64,000 bases of DNA from Isoetes taiwanensis (GCA_021234155.1 JAJEKV010000001.1:16437491-16501490); one strand, 5' to 3'; positions 43,886-57,180 are shown, counted from the stretch's first letter. Numbers and translations are program-made. The notes: generated by a model not told the origin, from the sequence alone.

Positions 43886-46800
43886 ACTTCTAGAGCCTAG
43901 TTGCACTCAACCAAACAACCAAGCTGAAAAAAGAGGCAGAAAATTAGGAAATTGAATGACTAAACTAAGGGTATCATGTCATCGCTTAAAAAGAAAAAGA
44001 GGCAACGAAAAATGACGAACCGCATAACTACATAACTACAAGGTCCAACACAAGCACGCAAATAACTGTAAGAGACCCTCCAAAGGAGCACTACAAATGC
44101 AATTCATGTAACAAAGCCCGAAGGGCCACCAACTAAAGATGCCTCTCACATCAAGCATGTAAGGAACAACTCTAGAGCAAAACTAGGAAGAGTGAGTTGA
44201 AAGGACTAACAAGAAGTGGACTAACAATTACAAACTCTAGAAAACAAAAGTATAAGAGTTAAGGACTCAAATGGGCATGATATGACATGTACACAACTCT
44301 ACAAAGGGATGAAGGCATGTGACTATGCTAAAGGTGGACATAAGGCTCAAAAGACAACTAGTTTGAACAATCTTGCATGAACCACCACAAGATTGGCACA
44401 AGAGTCGCACGAGGGAACATCGACGCAACTCGTAATTAACAAGCACAAAGCCACATACTGTGCTAGCAACGTAAGCTTAAAGGACCATATTACCATTAGC
44501 AGATATTGGAAAAAGCTAGGCTATAGTATCAAAAATAAAATGTGATGCATAGACGAAGCTCCAACTGTGATAAAACACCATCTAAAAATGCATGACAAGA
44601 TGCAAATCATTCCCCCAAAGCCCAACAAACTAACCCAAACGAAGATGCCTCCTGTATAAAGCGCGTAACTATCAATTCCCAAAGAAACAGACGAGCAAGC
44701 TGGAAAGGTCAATAAGCAGTGAACTAACAATTAAAAACATTGCAAACCAACGTGAGAATCACACAAGAACGAACTGATAAACCTTAAAAGGGCATACCAC
44801 ACCAAATTACCAAAGCTTCAAGATCGCTACGGCGCAACCAAACTAAACTATGGAAAACCAAAGAGGGCCTTCAAGGAAAGCAACTCCCATCCCAAAATGG
44901 TTACTTGATCAACTAGAGTGGAATCTGAATTAAAAGGGTTAAAATCCTGTCAACCTAAAATAAATAGGCTCCCTAAATTGTTGCCTTGCCCATTAAGACC
45001 ACACACATGCAGTAAATTGTGTTACTATACACATACTTCACACTCTTACAATGTGGACACTTGTAGGCGATACGATGTAGCAACTTGAACTAGCTCTTAA
45101 CGTGGTCAAGAAAATGCCATCACCTTAGACCACATCTAGTATGCCTATAAAATGGTCCTAATTGGGTGCAACTACCCATGATAGAAAGCGGTAGACCAAG
45201 TGACCAAAGGAGGGAAGCTCAACTTGGGGACGGCTCTCCCATAGACAAAAACATAAACTTAGGGTGCAAGCCATCTATAAGGGTAAAAAAGTCCCCAAAA
45301 TTACACAAACATGGTGCAAATAAAACAACTAACATTGCAATAAGATGCACATGGTAACGTTGCAATAAGATGCACATTTGAAGACAAGGACCTAACTTAA
45401 TTGGAAAACGACTTAACTGAGCAATACTAAAATAACTCACATGACAACCTAAAGGAGATTTAAGAAAGAGACTAAAATGTAAGAAAAGGAATCGACTAGA
45501 AAAGCAAAACCTGGAATGGACCTAAGGAAAAGGACAAAAATTGACGAAGGAGACCAAACCACCCCAAAATTTATGTTGCTTATTAATTTTATCCACAAGC
45601 AAGCCTAATGTCTAGGAACATATGCCATGCACAACTAACCATTCATGAAAACACACTGAATACAACTCGGGTCCTGCATACTCCCTGCTCTTGATAGAAC
45701 AAATACAATGCACTACTCTAAAACTTTAAATGCTGAAAATGAAATTGCCAAAAGCAAGAAACACTACCAGCTACACTCCAGCGACCCACTGTCAACGTCT
45801 TAAGGTAGCAAGAAGGCAAAGCCTGGTTCACGGCAATAGACCGGGCTTCCATAAAGATGTCCATAAAGGTAGCAAGAAAGCAAAAAACTGGTTCACCACA
45901 AAATGGCACCAAATGGCACCGAGCTTCCTTAAAGCTGTCCAAGGACTTAGAAGTCATACCCCTGCGTGGACTCACGAGCAAACAGATTTCCAACCATTCC
46001 ATGAGCAGAAAGATGTGCCACTAGAAAGATGTGCAACCGTTCTAATAGTTATCTAAATGCTAGAAAGATGTTCAATCATTCCATGAGCAATATGATGTCC
46101 AGCCGTTTCAATTGTTATCTAAATTGCCAGCAGCAACAAGACCATTGGATTAAAAGCCTAAAACCTTTTTAGAAGCTTTTGTAACAGATCTAGACAATTG
46201 ATTAGTATAGTGGCCGAACCTGTAAAGACTTGCGTTATACCCATAGAACTAAGAGCTGCAACACCTCAGCTGCAACACCTATATGCTACAACTATATCCA
46301 CTATCTGGCAGTCTGGTAGCGTATAGTGGCAAATGAATGATCAAGACCAAATAATGAAGACCTCCGACCTCCATCAAATAACCTGTTGAAAAGAGTTTAA
46401 CAATCGTCTAGGTTTACAGTTAGACTGGCTAGATCTACTCTTGTTAATACATGATTTGCAGTGAGAACCAAATCGAAATACGAAATAAAGGATGCTCCAA
46501 GATTTGATAGACTTACCTCCATAATTGATTAGACTCATCTACGATCGACTTGTAGAGAATCACCCATCTAAGTAGTAAATGGTACAACAAATACAACAGG
46601 AACCACCCACCAAGTCCACAAGCAAACATGCCCAAAGGCTTTAGACATACAATGAATACTACATCACAAGACATCGCACAGGAATAGAATCATCCAGACA
46701 TAGGAGCTTACAAGACAACTAGAGATCATGCAAAAGGCTAGTTGCTGCACCAAATGGCTGTATAAGAGAAAATGTAGTAAGAAAATACCAGAATATTGTC

Positions 46801-48639
46801 AACAAGCAAATGATTTTCAGGGAGACCAGCTGTCAAAACAAGATCACAAGATGACTAGGCAAAGAAAGAACTATAGAAAGTTGGTAAAGGGTGGCTAGCA
46901 TACACAGTAGTAAACTGGAAGGTCAAGCGTAGAATCACACAAAGGTAAACTTCCAAACAGAAACCTTATTACCAATACCTTCAAACGATCAAACCCCTGT
47001 CACTGCACTATGAATCGCGATCCTCTGCATGTGCACATTGCATTAGCTTCAGAAATGAGTAGAACAGAGCTCAAATATATAGCATCCGAATCCTATGCCT
47101 TTCAAGAAAGTTCCAAGATAAGTCGTAAACAATACAACATGCATTCTCCACCAAGTTCACAAAGAAACACGGTTTCTCAAAGGCTTTAGACGTAAAGCCA
47201 TGGCTAACCTAGGACTACCATGACTGAGGAAAACAAGAGCCCCCGACCAAATATCATGAGAAAAAATAAGGACTTGTAGCTGCACAAGAGCGAAAAAGGT
47301 AATTGCAATTGCATAGTGCTAAAATTTGAACTTGGAACACAGGATAGCAGAGTCAAAACAAAGCCAGGGCTTGACAGAGATGTTATTGACCAACAACTAT
47401 GAGAAAAATATAGAAAACTAAATAGAGCTAGAGTGGGAACCCTAAACGATAGTCGAAAACCAAAATAAAGCCAAAATTTGACAGAGCTACCATTTGAATC
47501 CAAAGAGTGACATAGTGGAGAGCAAGACAAAGCCAAGATTTGGCAAAACTAGGATTTAAACTTGGGTCTACCAACATAAAATAGAAAAAACTAATTTACA
47601 AGTCATAGGTCACAAGCGGAAGAACAAGAATAAGGAAATCAAAACTGCACTAAAGTAGCAAAGTAGCAAGCAACAACACATCTCTTGGATAAAAGCATAA
47701 TTGTGGTTGAATGGAGGCAGTCACATGGCAAATAGGTGGACAAGATGCCTCCCTGGGAAGAACATGCCCTGATCGTTCTCCCGCTGCATACTGGTTTTAC
47801 AAACATCACGTTAAAAATGCGGGCTTGCAGTGCACAGACCGTGCCCACATGAAATTCTAAGGACTGAAACGCAGTCGAACTCAGATCTACACAACAAGGA
47901 AGGGAAAGAGCTCACCAACAACAAGAACCAGCTGCAATCCTACCATACACTGGCGACAAGCATACTCTCGCTTCCAAAACTGTAGCACCATATGCTTAGA
48001 ACGCCCGAGAAAATCAACCGCCCAAAAATGCTAGCACGAACTCTGCAATCAATATAGGCTGCCATGCACCCGCTTCTGTAAATAAACTACACATTCCAGA
48101 ACATCCACTCTGCATCACTACTGCAGGCACACCGAATGGGGAAAACTCTGAAGCGAATCATGGTCCAAAAAAGCGAAATTTACGACCCAATCCAATACTC
48201 CATCCAACAACCACTCAGACTGGAACATCAAATGGCTACAAAGCTCTAAACTCTACGCCACAAGCACAGCCCAGAATATTGGAAACCATCTAGAAGACAT
48301 CCAAAACGACATCCCAGAGAAACCCATCCAGCAATAGAGCCTGGCACGGTTAGCCCTATCCAGCAAGCGAACCCTTGAGTTCCAGACTTCTCATCCGAAA
48401 TGGCATCAGAGGTTAACCTAGCAGCAGAGAAAACCGAGAAGAAAACATGCAACACAATAAAACAAAATAAACGAAATAACCCCTCGGCCGAAACTAGATT
48501 GCTGGAGATAAAATAAACGACATAACACCATTAAGCCCTTCGGCCAGAACTCTATAGGCAGAGAGACCGCCACGGAGGGAAGCGCATAAAGACATCAATA
48601 AACTAGATCGAACGGATTTAAGATAAAACTAACGGGCAG

Positions 48640-48795
48640 GGGAGGGGGTAGGATAGGCGACCACAAAGGGAGAGGCTCAAAGACGGCTGATGAAAATGAA
48701 AGAGCTGGAAAAGGCTATAAATACTCTAAGGGAACTCCCTCAACTAGCCTCAAGAAGCGGATTTATCTGCTAATCTTGAAACGCAGATAAATCAT
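48640..48795. repeat. Terminal 155 bp of the insertion with hairpin
   Basis: GATTTATCTGC (48760-48770) pairs perfectly with GCAGATAAATC (48783-48793) around 12 nt, four bases from the insertion edge. Read on the minus strand, TATTTATAGCC just inside could act as a TATA box. Confidence 0.9.
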
Positions 48796-48797
48796 GC

Positions 48798-49215
48798 TTA
48801 TAATTAATAAGTAGAATAGGGAATGGTCTCCATGTTTTGCACATTTGAGAAGCAAACTGCCCTAAGTGTCCAAAAATAAATACGCTCGTCAAACCATCAA
48901 AGGTTTTAGATACCAATATTTCTGTGGCACATGGAGGCTTTATTCTTTTCAGCTAACATGGACTGCTTAAACCAATTTGTAGCTTTTCACGTCTCATATT
49001 TCTATTCAGTTAGCATTCTTCAGATTGCATTGTTGCTCTATTCAGTTGCATTTTGCGGTGTTGTTGAAGATCATCACAACAACGCTAACAAAGCCAGAGA
49101 CCAACATAGGAGCACATGAACCAATTGATGTAACCATTATATGGCCCTGCTAGAAGACCATAATTCCCTAATATGATCTTAACTGAATAGTTCATGTGAT
49201 GTTTACTTAAGAATC
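48798..49215. repeat. Distal part of the 18S chimera, copy B
   Basis: Matches 22621-23023. Copy B continues past the point where copy A is cut by R1. From 49216 to 49570 no gene is seen. Confidence 0.9.
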
Positions 49216-49580
49216 CAAGGGAAAAAGTAGTCAAGCGGGTGAAAAATAAGCTTGAACATCTAGCTTCTTTTGTACTGCCTTCCATCAGTGACTATAGATT
49301 TACATTGTTTCCTTCTTGTGATTCTTTCTTACTTTTCTTTGTCTTTTCCTTTTTTGTGGCACTAGATCAGTGAAGTTATCCCTGCTTTACTTGGACCTTT
49401 TTGGTTTGTGATATTTTTTTACTTGAGGATGTTATACCTGTTTTGAAAAGTTCATGAACAGATAGAGCTACATTTATTTTATCACAGTACATGACCTAGT
49501 GCACATCACTTAAGAGGCAATAATATCTTCCTCATGTGATATAGTGCTTTAGTATTTCCATTGATTTTTTTTTGTTAAAG

Positions 49581-50100
49581 AGTGCTCTAAAATGCATCGA
49601 CTTGAATGCTCCCAGCCAATCAAGTTCTTGGAAATTTGCATCCCCCGGTACGAGTGCAAGTTTGGGCGTGATGGAGAGTAGCAGCATTATTAGTTCTAAC
49701 AAAATGCAAACCCACAATTTAGGTCTTAATGACGCGATTATAGATTCTGCTACTTTACCTTTGGATATGTCAAGTTTTGAGGCTCAACCTCGTTCATTGA
49801 TGGTGCTTTGCAAATCCGAGGTAACTCTATTCTTTCTTTTAATGCAGGAAAGTTCAAACTAGTAAACTAGACTTAGCTTAGTTTCAGAGACATTTATGAT
49901 AATGACAGGGAAAGCATTCCATTTGGGTGTACCTATATGGTGAAAATGTAGATTTTGTTCCCCTAACATTCAAAGCAGGATTTTCTTATACTGATATAAC
50001 TCCTCCATCTGTGACAATGGTGTATCAGATTCAAGAAACACGGGTTGTTGGAAATATTCATATCATAATCCAGGGTTCATATTCTGTTGATACAGTGTGA
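49581..50100 (+). CDS. Two-exon gene-like fragment, unknown
   Basis: A pyrimidine-rich acceptor (TTTTTTTTTGTTAAAG) opens an 80-codon exon, 49581-49820 (LNAPSQSSSWKFASPGTS near its start). The GT at 49821 and the AG at 49907-49908 join it in phase 0 to a 63-codon exon ending at TGA 50098-50100 (HSIWVYLYGENVDFVPLTFK). A nearer AG at 49846-49847 would give an early stop. Two adjoining frames compatible through good splice sites argue for a real, or formerly real, gene end. I recognise neither exon. No start exon is visible upstream, so this is a 3' partial. Confidence 0.4.
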
Positions 50101-50184
50101 GAATGAGACAACCATGTGATTAACTTACAGGTGACTATATGTTGCAGCAGGTTGCAAAATTACAGTTAAAGGTTATGAGAGCAT

Positions 50185-50370
50185 GATTTAAAACTAGTGG
50201 TCTATATGACACTATTAGATTGAATGGTTAATGATAAATTCTAGTGGTCTATAGGACACTAGTACATATGCAGGAGATATGGTCTATATGACATTATCAG
50301 CTTGAATGATTGAATGATGATAAACTCTAGTGGTCTATATGACACTAGTGAATATGCAAGAGATATTGAG
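50185..50370. repeat. Imperfect repeat of TAGTGGTCTATATGACACTA
   Basis: Four copies of the phrase, spaced 45-85 bp. The remainder, to 52300, is AT-rich (strongly so at 51000-52200) with no gene visible. Confidence 0.75.
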
Positions 50371-52312
50371 TTAATGGCTAAACCATTAAAGGAGACAAAC
50401 AAGCCTAAGGTAATGGTCTTTATTTGTAAAGTTGACTTTTAAAGAAATTACGGTCCAATCATTGTGGAGCCAAAGAAGATTCAAAACTCGGTCCAATGTG
50501 AGGATGTCGAGTTCGATTCCTGTGGTAGGACGGTTAGGCTTAACCGCAGGAACTGTCTGATAACGATGTATATAAGATGTACAGAATAGGTTGATAGGTG
50601 AGTTTTTTGAGATCAATCGATTAAAGGGGAAAAACGAAGTAAAGGTTTGTATACTGATTGGGAATTAGACATTGAAATATTTTCAATGGTCATGAAGAGG
50701 ATAGTGCATGTAATGTAAAGTTCATTTGGCTTTACTATGAAGACTAATGCATATATGATATATTGAGGATAAAGACACTTAGTTATGCATTACTTGAATA
50801 AGTCTAGTTTTGAAGAGAATCAATATGAATTGCTATCATTATAAAGGTGATGACATGATTCTGAAGTTGTGAATTATTGTGAGTTAAGTTCTTGTTGAGA
50901 ACATGATTGTTAACATCATAATTATTTGATTGTTGGCATCTATTTTCTGACACGGGTATCTCCACAGGTATTACCACGTTTTCTCACATAGTAAGTACAT
51001 AATAATAAGTAATACATACAATGTTGTTAAGTACGTCAAAATCCGTACGTTTAAAAAACATTTTTAGAGATTTTTTAAAGATTTTTAAAATTTTTGGAAA
51101 AAATCTTTAAAAACGTATTTCATATAAAATACGTTAAAAATCCTTAAAAGCCTTGAAAATCCTTAAAAATCTTTAAAAGTCCTTAGATTGCGGTTTTTTT
51201 AATCCAAATATATGATATTCTTGAAGATATTTATCTTTGTATATGAAATTTTTTAAATTTCTTAACCTCTTTAATAATATTTTTCTCAACTTTCTTAAAA
51301 GGTGCATGGCAAAACTGCTATGATATCTTTGTACTTGAACTTAATAGTTTCTAATAGCAACATAAGCTTCTGATTTTCTTTGTGGCATGCTAAGTCTTGT
51401 AACTTGTAGCAAAAATGTGTATTCTAACAGTAGCAAACATGTCCAATAAAGCAGCGCAAAGAATGTGCAATTTTTTTATTTTATTTTTTTGGCCATACCA
51501 AATCATAAAAATCCTTTAAAAAACATGAGAATTTTTATAGAGGTACTTTAAAAATAAAAAACGGGTTTTTTAACAATATTTTTAACAAAATTTAGACTTA
51601 TTTAAATCTAACATATAGATTTCAAAAATGCCATGATAATATTATTCCTTTTTTTTTTTAAATCTTGTTGATTTTAATAGCTTTATTAGGTTATTAAAGT
51701 ATAAAATTGATATTTATTTATAAAGAAAGAATTATATATGATTAAAATATTTTATCTTTTCTAAATTAAGCTTTGGATTGATTTAATTAAATGATATAGT
51801 ATACTAAAATATAAATCTATTATATAATTCGTTTCAACCTAAAACTTTTTTAAAATATTCTTAAAAGTGCTAAGAACTTGCAAATTGTAAAACCCTCTAA
51901 TAGTATTAATCAATTGCTTATCAAACCATCGGGTTTATAACTTAAATTATCCTGACTGCCAAGTTTTAAATTTAAATCACTAGAAATTGAAATTTTATAT
52001 TCTAGAAATCTGTAATTCTAACTACACTCAAGTGAAAATTAGTTGAAAAAACAATTTTATGCTTTGATACTTATATAACTAAAACTTACAAAAATTATTA
52101 AATTTAAGAATGATAAACATTACCTATAATCTTTTAATGACATCCTTGAAGTGCTATATATTAAATCTGAGTAAGTCCAATTTTTGTTGAATATATCATA
52201 AGTACTTTTTTTGTCCCAACTCTAGCTTTGCTGTACATCTGTTTTTGGCTTACTCATCAGACATGCGAGGTGCGGGCTGTGTCATAGCCTATATATACAT
52301 AAGACATCTTCA

Positions 52313-52708
52313 TGACGGGGGGGTCCATCCCGCGCGGAGAGAATATGTGAGACAGGTATCAGGGCTAAAAAAATTGTAAGTGCAATTACAAAAGTGAAGG
52401 AGAAGACCGCCCAAGTTTTCTATCGCATAAGAGAGGCGATCAAGGCAACCGCACAACAAAAGACGCCAAAAGAATACCTTGCAGAGATTAAAGCAAGGCA
52501 GCTATGCAAGTATGACAGCTCAAGCGGACTATCTTTCAATCACTACCATGACCGCTCGCCTGCCGCCGTCGTGCGGGCAGCGTGCAAGGCTGATGGTAGA
52601 GACATGGATTTTATAGTCAAGCGTCATAGGAGGCGGTCTTTTCCCCTCAATGCCGAGGAGTTATCATCTTTCCGTCCCGACAAAACTTTTCTAGAGACCT
52701 TTCGCTGA
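52313..52708 (+). CDS. 131-codon ORF of unknown origin
   Basis: The frame is open from a stop at about 52312 to a TGA at 52706-52708. An ATG is lacking, and a GTG at 52394 is one possible start. The product is basic, with a helical start (KEKTAQVFYRIREAIKATAQ), then DSSSGLSFNHYHDRSP and KRHRRRSFPLNAEE. The ORF is clearly GC-richer than the AT-rich DNA on both sides, which suggests a separate origin such as an element fragment or transferred sequence. I do not recognise it. Nothing is identifiable from 52709 to 53089. Confidence 0.35.
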
Positions 52709-53089
52709 TTGAGTGAATCAGTGTTATAGGGCTCCACAACAAAAATCTAGACTTATGGAGAAGGATATACAATAAAGCCAAGTTTGAATTTCTTTCTATA
52801 GTTAAAAGCAATTTAGAGCAGAGCTCCTAAGTTTCCCATTATATCTCTACTTGACCAAACAAATCTGTTATTTGACAGTGCATTCCAGGGTAATGCTGAA
52901 TATAGCTGGAATAATCATGAGTATATGCTATATGAAAAATCAAAGCCCTACATGGTTAGATGGTCTTTGTCGAGTTGGTGCAGCAAAATTGCAGGACAAA
53001 TTTTCACAGAAATTTCTGGCATCAGAAAGGCAAGCGGGCGGCCAAGCCAGGAAACAAGCAGTTAATTTAGCTGACCTATAGAATGATAG

Positions 53090-53666
53090 TGATATGGTGG
53101 TGCTCGGGGGAGCGGTTTAAATTATGTTTTTAAATTAAGATGTTCTATGGCAGGCAATAAATTTCTTAAGCAATGAACCATTGGTTATTTAATTAAAATA
53201 TGAGCACAGCTGATAACGGGTCACAGACCCTTTCCGTAGAAGCAGCCCGAGATCATATAGATCTCCAGTAACTGGAGATAAAAAGGTAGATCTAGCCTTG
53301 TCAAAGGGCGAATCTCTGATATTTCTAGCCGAAACCCTGATTGAATGATTGCTTACCTTTGTTAAGATATTTTTGAGTTGGAAAAAGGTCATTTTGGAAA
53401 TGTCCGATCTGTGCTTATAAAAGCATCAATTTCTCTTATTTCTGATGTAGAACTTCTGAGTCTTAGTGTAATCATCTGCCTTGCCTGCAGTCAGAGTTAT
53501 TGATCTTGTATTGAACTTTTGGATGCGATTGAGAAGGCAAGTTAACGATTTCTTGCTGAGCCTGGACCCGGTTGGGTGGAGAACTTTGGGCTAAAGGCCT
53601 GGTTTTAGAATAGTTAATGATTACATGTTTGATTTCTGATTTCTGGCTAACTCATGAACTGTATCA
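53090..53666 (+). repeat. Left LTR of the non-coding element
   Basis: Matches 55229-55873 but lacks about 65 bp near its start (after GAGCGGTT). Confidence 0.92.
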
Positions 53667-53668
53667 AG

Positions 53669-53680
53669 TGGTATCAGAGC
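53669..53680 (+). other. Primer-binding site for initiator Met-tRNA
   Basis: TGGTATCAGAGC, complementary to the 3' end of plant initiator tRNA-Met, 2 nt after the LTR edge. Confidence 0.9.
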
Positions 53681-54924
53681 TGCGTTTCTTTCACATGGAG
53701 CTTGTGGGTAGGTTTTCTTAGATAGACCAGCTTGAATAGAATGTTTGGAACTGTCCCTGGACGGATTTACATGCTTAGCTACTAAATGAGATTCAGCTCT
53801 TCTTAAGATGATATAGAAGACAGAAACTAGAATACGATTTTACCTCTCCGGCTCTTGAAAAGAGCAGGCCGCAAACTGTTTCCTAAGCCCTATGACGCAT
53901 GTGGATCTAACCGAAGCCAAGTCCTAATCCATTTTGCTAACCCTTATGCTAGATTTCGGTCTGTCTCTGGAGCAGAGGAGCCGCTTTGAGGCTGTATTTT
54001 TCCTGCACTAAATTTCAATGTTTTAAGATAATAAACCTTTTGAAATTCGAAGCTCTAAACGCCGTTGTTTGAATGAAAGTTTTTTTTTAAGAATTATTTG
54101 ATGCCTTGGAGGATTGTTAATAAGGTTTGAGTTTTCGGTTATTAGTACTTGGCTTACCCAACTTCTTTGAGAGGAATCCTCTGCACGGAAATTTATTTGA
54201 GAGTCAATTAATCATGAAACGAAGTGTTGCGTCTTGGTTTCCTTAGCTTTAGGGCTGAACCGTTTCTTTAAAGTGCGATTGAGTATTATTAAATATGAAG
54301 GAATTATTGAACTAAGCCCCTATTAAAGATAATATTCTAGTTTTTAAACTGTAGTCATAACGGACTAACTAACTTGATGCCGTCAGAACCATATATTGAC
54401 AAGTTAGCAAACAAGGGAGCCATAACAATTAATACTACTGAAATAAAGGGTCGTACCACGTTTTATTTGAAGCTGTAGAGTCATTAGTGGTTTAAATATG
54501 TGTTTGAAGGAGAAGAATCCTTAGTTAATAATTTGCAGTCATGATGGATTGAAGGACATGTTAATGGCATAAACAGCAAATCAGAGGAACCACATTAATT
54601 AGGATGGGTTTGCTAGTCTAACAGTGTTCGTTGAGTTATCGCAGAACATAGACATTACGATGTAAATGAACATCTTGTGGAGGAGTATGAGCGAACTTTG
54701 CAAGTTATCTGCAATTCTTTATCTATGAAAATATACAAAGGTGTCAAGTCCTCTAAATGAATTGAGGCCATTTCTAATAGAATTGAAATGAAAGTCCTTA
54801 TCGATCAACAGATTAAAGACCTCTAAATGAACTGAGGCTATTCTTAGTAGAAACGGGAAATTTTTAGCCTGAAGGGCTGGACTTGAAAATTTTTAGCCTA
54901 AAGGGCTGGACTTGAATATTTCTG

Positions 54925-55185
54925 ATTGTGGATTCAATCAGGGTTGCAATCATGGATTTGGTTGTGGTAGATATTTCTAGTTGAGCATTCAACTAGGGTT
55001 ACAACCATGGATTTGGTTGTGGTAGATTGTCTAGTTGAGCATTCAACTAGGGTTGCAACCATGGATTTGGTTGTGGTAGATATTTCTAGTTGAGGATTCA
55101 ACTAGGGTTGCAACCGTGGATTTGGTTGTGGTAAATATTTCTAGTTGAGGATCCAACTAGGGTTGCAACTATGGATATGCCATAT
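54925..55185. repeat. 55-bp tandem repeat inside the LTR element
   Basis: Five units with the phrase AACTAGGGTTGCAACCATGG, starting at 54941, 54996, 55050, 55105 and 55160 by the same landmark. The first unit can be read as a Cys/Gly-rich peptide (GCNHGFGCGRYF), but later units contain stops. A shorter 27-bp repeat precedes it at 54860-54915. Confidence 0.85.
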
Positions 55186-55228
55186 AATTCCTTGATCGAG
55201 GACGATCAATCCCGGGAAGGGGAGGAAT

Positions 55229-55873
55229 TGATATGGTGGTGCTCGGGGGAGCAGTTCAGGCCAATGCATCCAGAATTAATATTAGTGATTAGTTTGTCAA
55301 GGATAGTCTAGATCCTAAATTATGTTTTTAAATTAAGATGTTTAGGCTATGGCAGGCAATAAATTTTTTAAGCAATGAACCATTGGTTATTTAATTAAAA
55401 TATGAACACGGCTGATAATGGGTCGCGGACCCTTTCCGCAGAAGCAGCCCGAGATCATACTAGATCTCCCGTAACTGGAGATAAAAAGGTAGATCTGACC
55501 CTGCCAAAGGACGAATCTCGAATATTTCTAGCCGAAACCCTGATTGAATGATTGCTTACCTTTGTTAAGATATTTTTGAGTTGGAAAAAGGTCATTCTGG
55601 AAAAGGCCGATCTGTGCTTATAAAAGCATCAGTTTCTCTTATTTCTGATATAGAACTTCCGATTGAGTCTTAGTGTAATCATCTGCCTTGCCTGCAGTCA
55701 GAGTTATTGATCTTGTATTGAACTTTTGGATGCGATTGGGAAGGCAAGATAACGATTTCTTGCTAAGCCTGGACCCGGTTGGGTGGAGAGCTTTGGGCTA
55801 AAGGCCTGGTTTTAGAATAGTTAATGATTACATGTTTGATTTCTGATTTCTGGCTAACTCATGAACTGTATCA
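55229..55873 (+). repeat. Right LTR of the non-coding element
   Basis: The longer of the two LTRs, retaining the segment absent from the left one. Confidence 0.92.
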
Positions 55874-55878
55874 AATAG

Positions 55879-57180
55879 GACCTGGATCGAGATCCAAACC
55901 GTCTATATTGGCCTTATCTCGGCCGTTAAACTTGTCAATGTTGTTTTGGCAAATTTCTACGTGTGCGTGTGTGTAGCATTTTCTTTGAATTATAAATGTT
56001 CTAGGGTGTGCCTTGAGCTACGCCCTAGATCCGACGACCAAGAATATTTTGCCTAGATCAGATGGATGGGCACGACTATGGTTCGAATTTGGTCTTTAGG
56101 TCGGGTTTTGTGCGGAGGGTTTTTGTGCAGGTGCAGTTCAGTTTGTTGGTTGTAGCCTGGCTATGGCTTGCAAACCCTAGAAGAACTTTGCTGCCCAGCA
56201 TGGTCCTTTTGGTAGAAACGCATGGTGGCAACATAATATCTACTTCTGGACACGAGATAGCTGGAAGTACAAACCCAGAAATTGTTATAGCAAATGGTGA
56301 TGCTGAGATTTGCCCTCAAAAGACCCCAACGATCTTAAACTGATCTTTGCTTTGGCTATGGCAACCAGATCCTTCAATTTGCAGGCAAATAACAGGTATT
56401 TTGTTTTTGAAGTTCAAAATCACCATGCTCATCCTTATGATGTCTTTAACATCATAGGGAATATATTGTTAACATCATGGGGAACAATGATGAGTTATAT
56501 ATTGATAACATGGGGAATGTAAGAACAAGAACAAATACATCAGGAGGCATCCATGCAAGTATTGAAGACTCTTATTAACGTCGATTGCAAGATAAAATAG
56601 ACCAAGTCAATTGTCAATATGCACAATGCCATTTTATGGAAAGGACTAGGCTTTGACTGTTCTTATTTAGCAGGGAGGGATCCCAATTGTACTAAGAGTT
56701 GAATTTAAACCGACATCAACAATTACAGTAAGTGAAGGTTGAGGCAGCATTTGGATTTTGCCAATAAATCTTGCGTGTTAACAAGTCCTCTTTAACAGAA
56801 AAATCAAAAGACCGAAAGTGATGATGAGCATGAGACAAAACTAAGGGCCCAGGGAGGCATGACCCTTGTGTTGTTTCAAGAGGTATATTAAAACAACTTG
56901 TTTTATTAATAGCTAAGTCATGCTCTGCATCTGCAGCTGTTCCAATAGTTGAAGCTATGGTGGCTTTAGTTCTGGTTGATCAACTGCTTCAGCAATATGT
57001 GCAATGCCAGTTTTTACCGTTACATTTTGTCATAAGTGAAAGAACCATAAGGCAAAAAGATAAGACTCATGCAATTGAGCACCAAGCTACATGTATTTAG
57101 GGCATTAACAGATGGAGTTGTTTTGGTGCCCATAATTAAACCCTACTAAATCTGTAGGGTTTAGGCTTTGGCAGCCTTCC
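55879..57180 (+). other. Region with short gene-like frames, unassigned
   Basis: Frames at 56062-56343 and 56310-56522 overlap and are modest in length. I recognise neither and see no supporting splice structure. The rest holds nothing identifiable. Confidence 0.35.

Larger units (their letters stand above)
42981..48797. mobile_element. 5.8-kb non-coding insertion of unknown class
   Basis: Bounded by identical 24-bp direct repeats, of which the copy at 22621-22644 has only one. The plus strand is rich in A and C. I found no frame with recognisable RT, transposase, Rep/helicase or Gag. Its right end carries an 11-bp perfect hairpin, and the last 155 bp are repeated internally at 43730-43885. 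It is probably a non-autonomous element whose orientation and class are unknown. Apart from those features, 43886-48640 holds nothing I can name. Confidence 0.8.
53090..55873 (+). mobile_element. Non-coding LTR retrotransposon
   Basis: Two LTRs begin TGATATGGTGG and end ACTGTATCA. The PBS TGGTATCAGAGC starts 2 nt inside the left LTR, and a polypurine tract (GGGAAGGGGAGGAA, 55214-55227) abuts the right one. Flanking pentamers are GATAG (53085-53089) and AATAG (55874-55878), which differ at one base, consistent with an aged duplication. The 1.56-kb interior has no gag or pol frame. Confidence 0.92.

Noticed and set aside
42981..48797. Helitron call, prompted by the hairpin near the right end
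   Set aside because: The end is not CTRR, there is no 5' TC, no Rep/helicase, and a 24-bp duplication is present; Helitrons insert between A and T without duplication.
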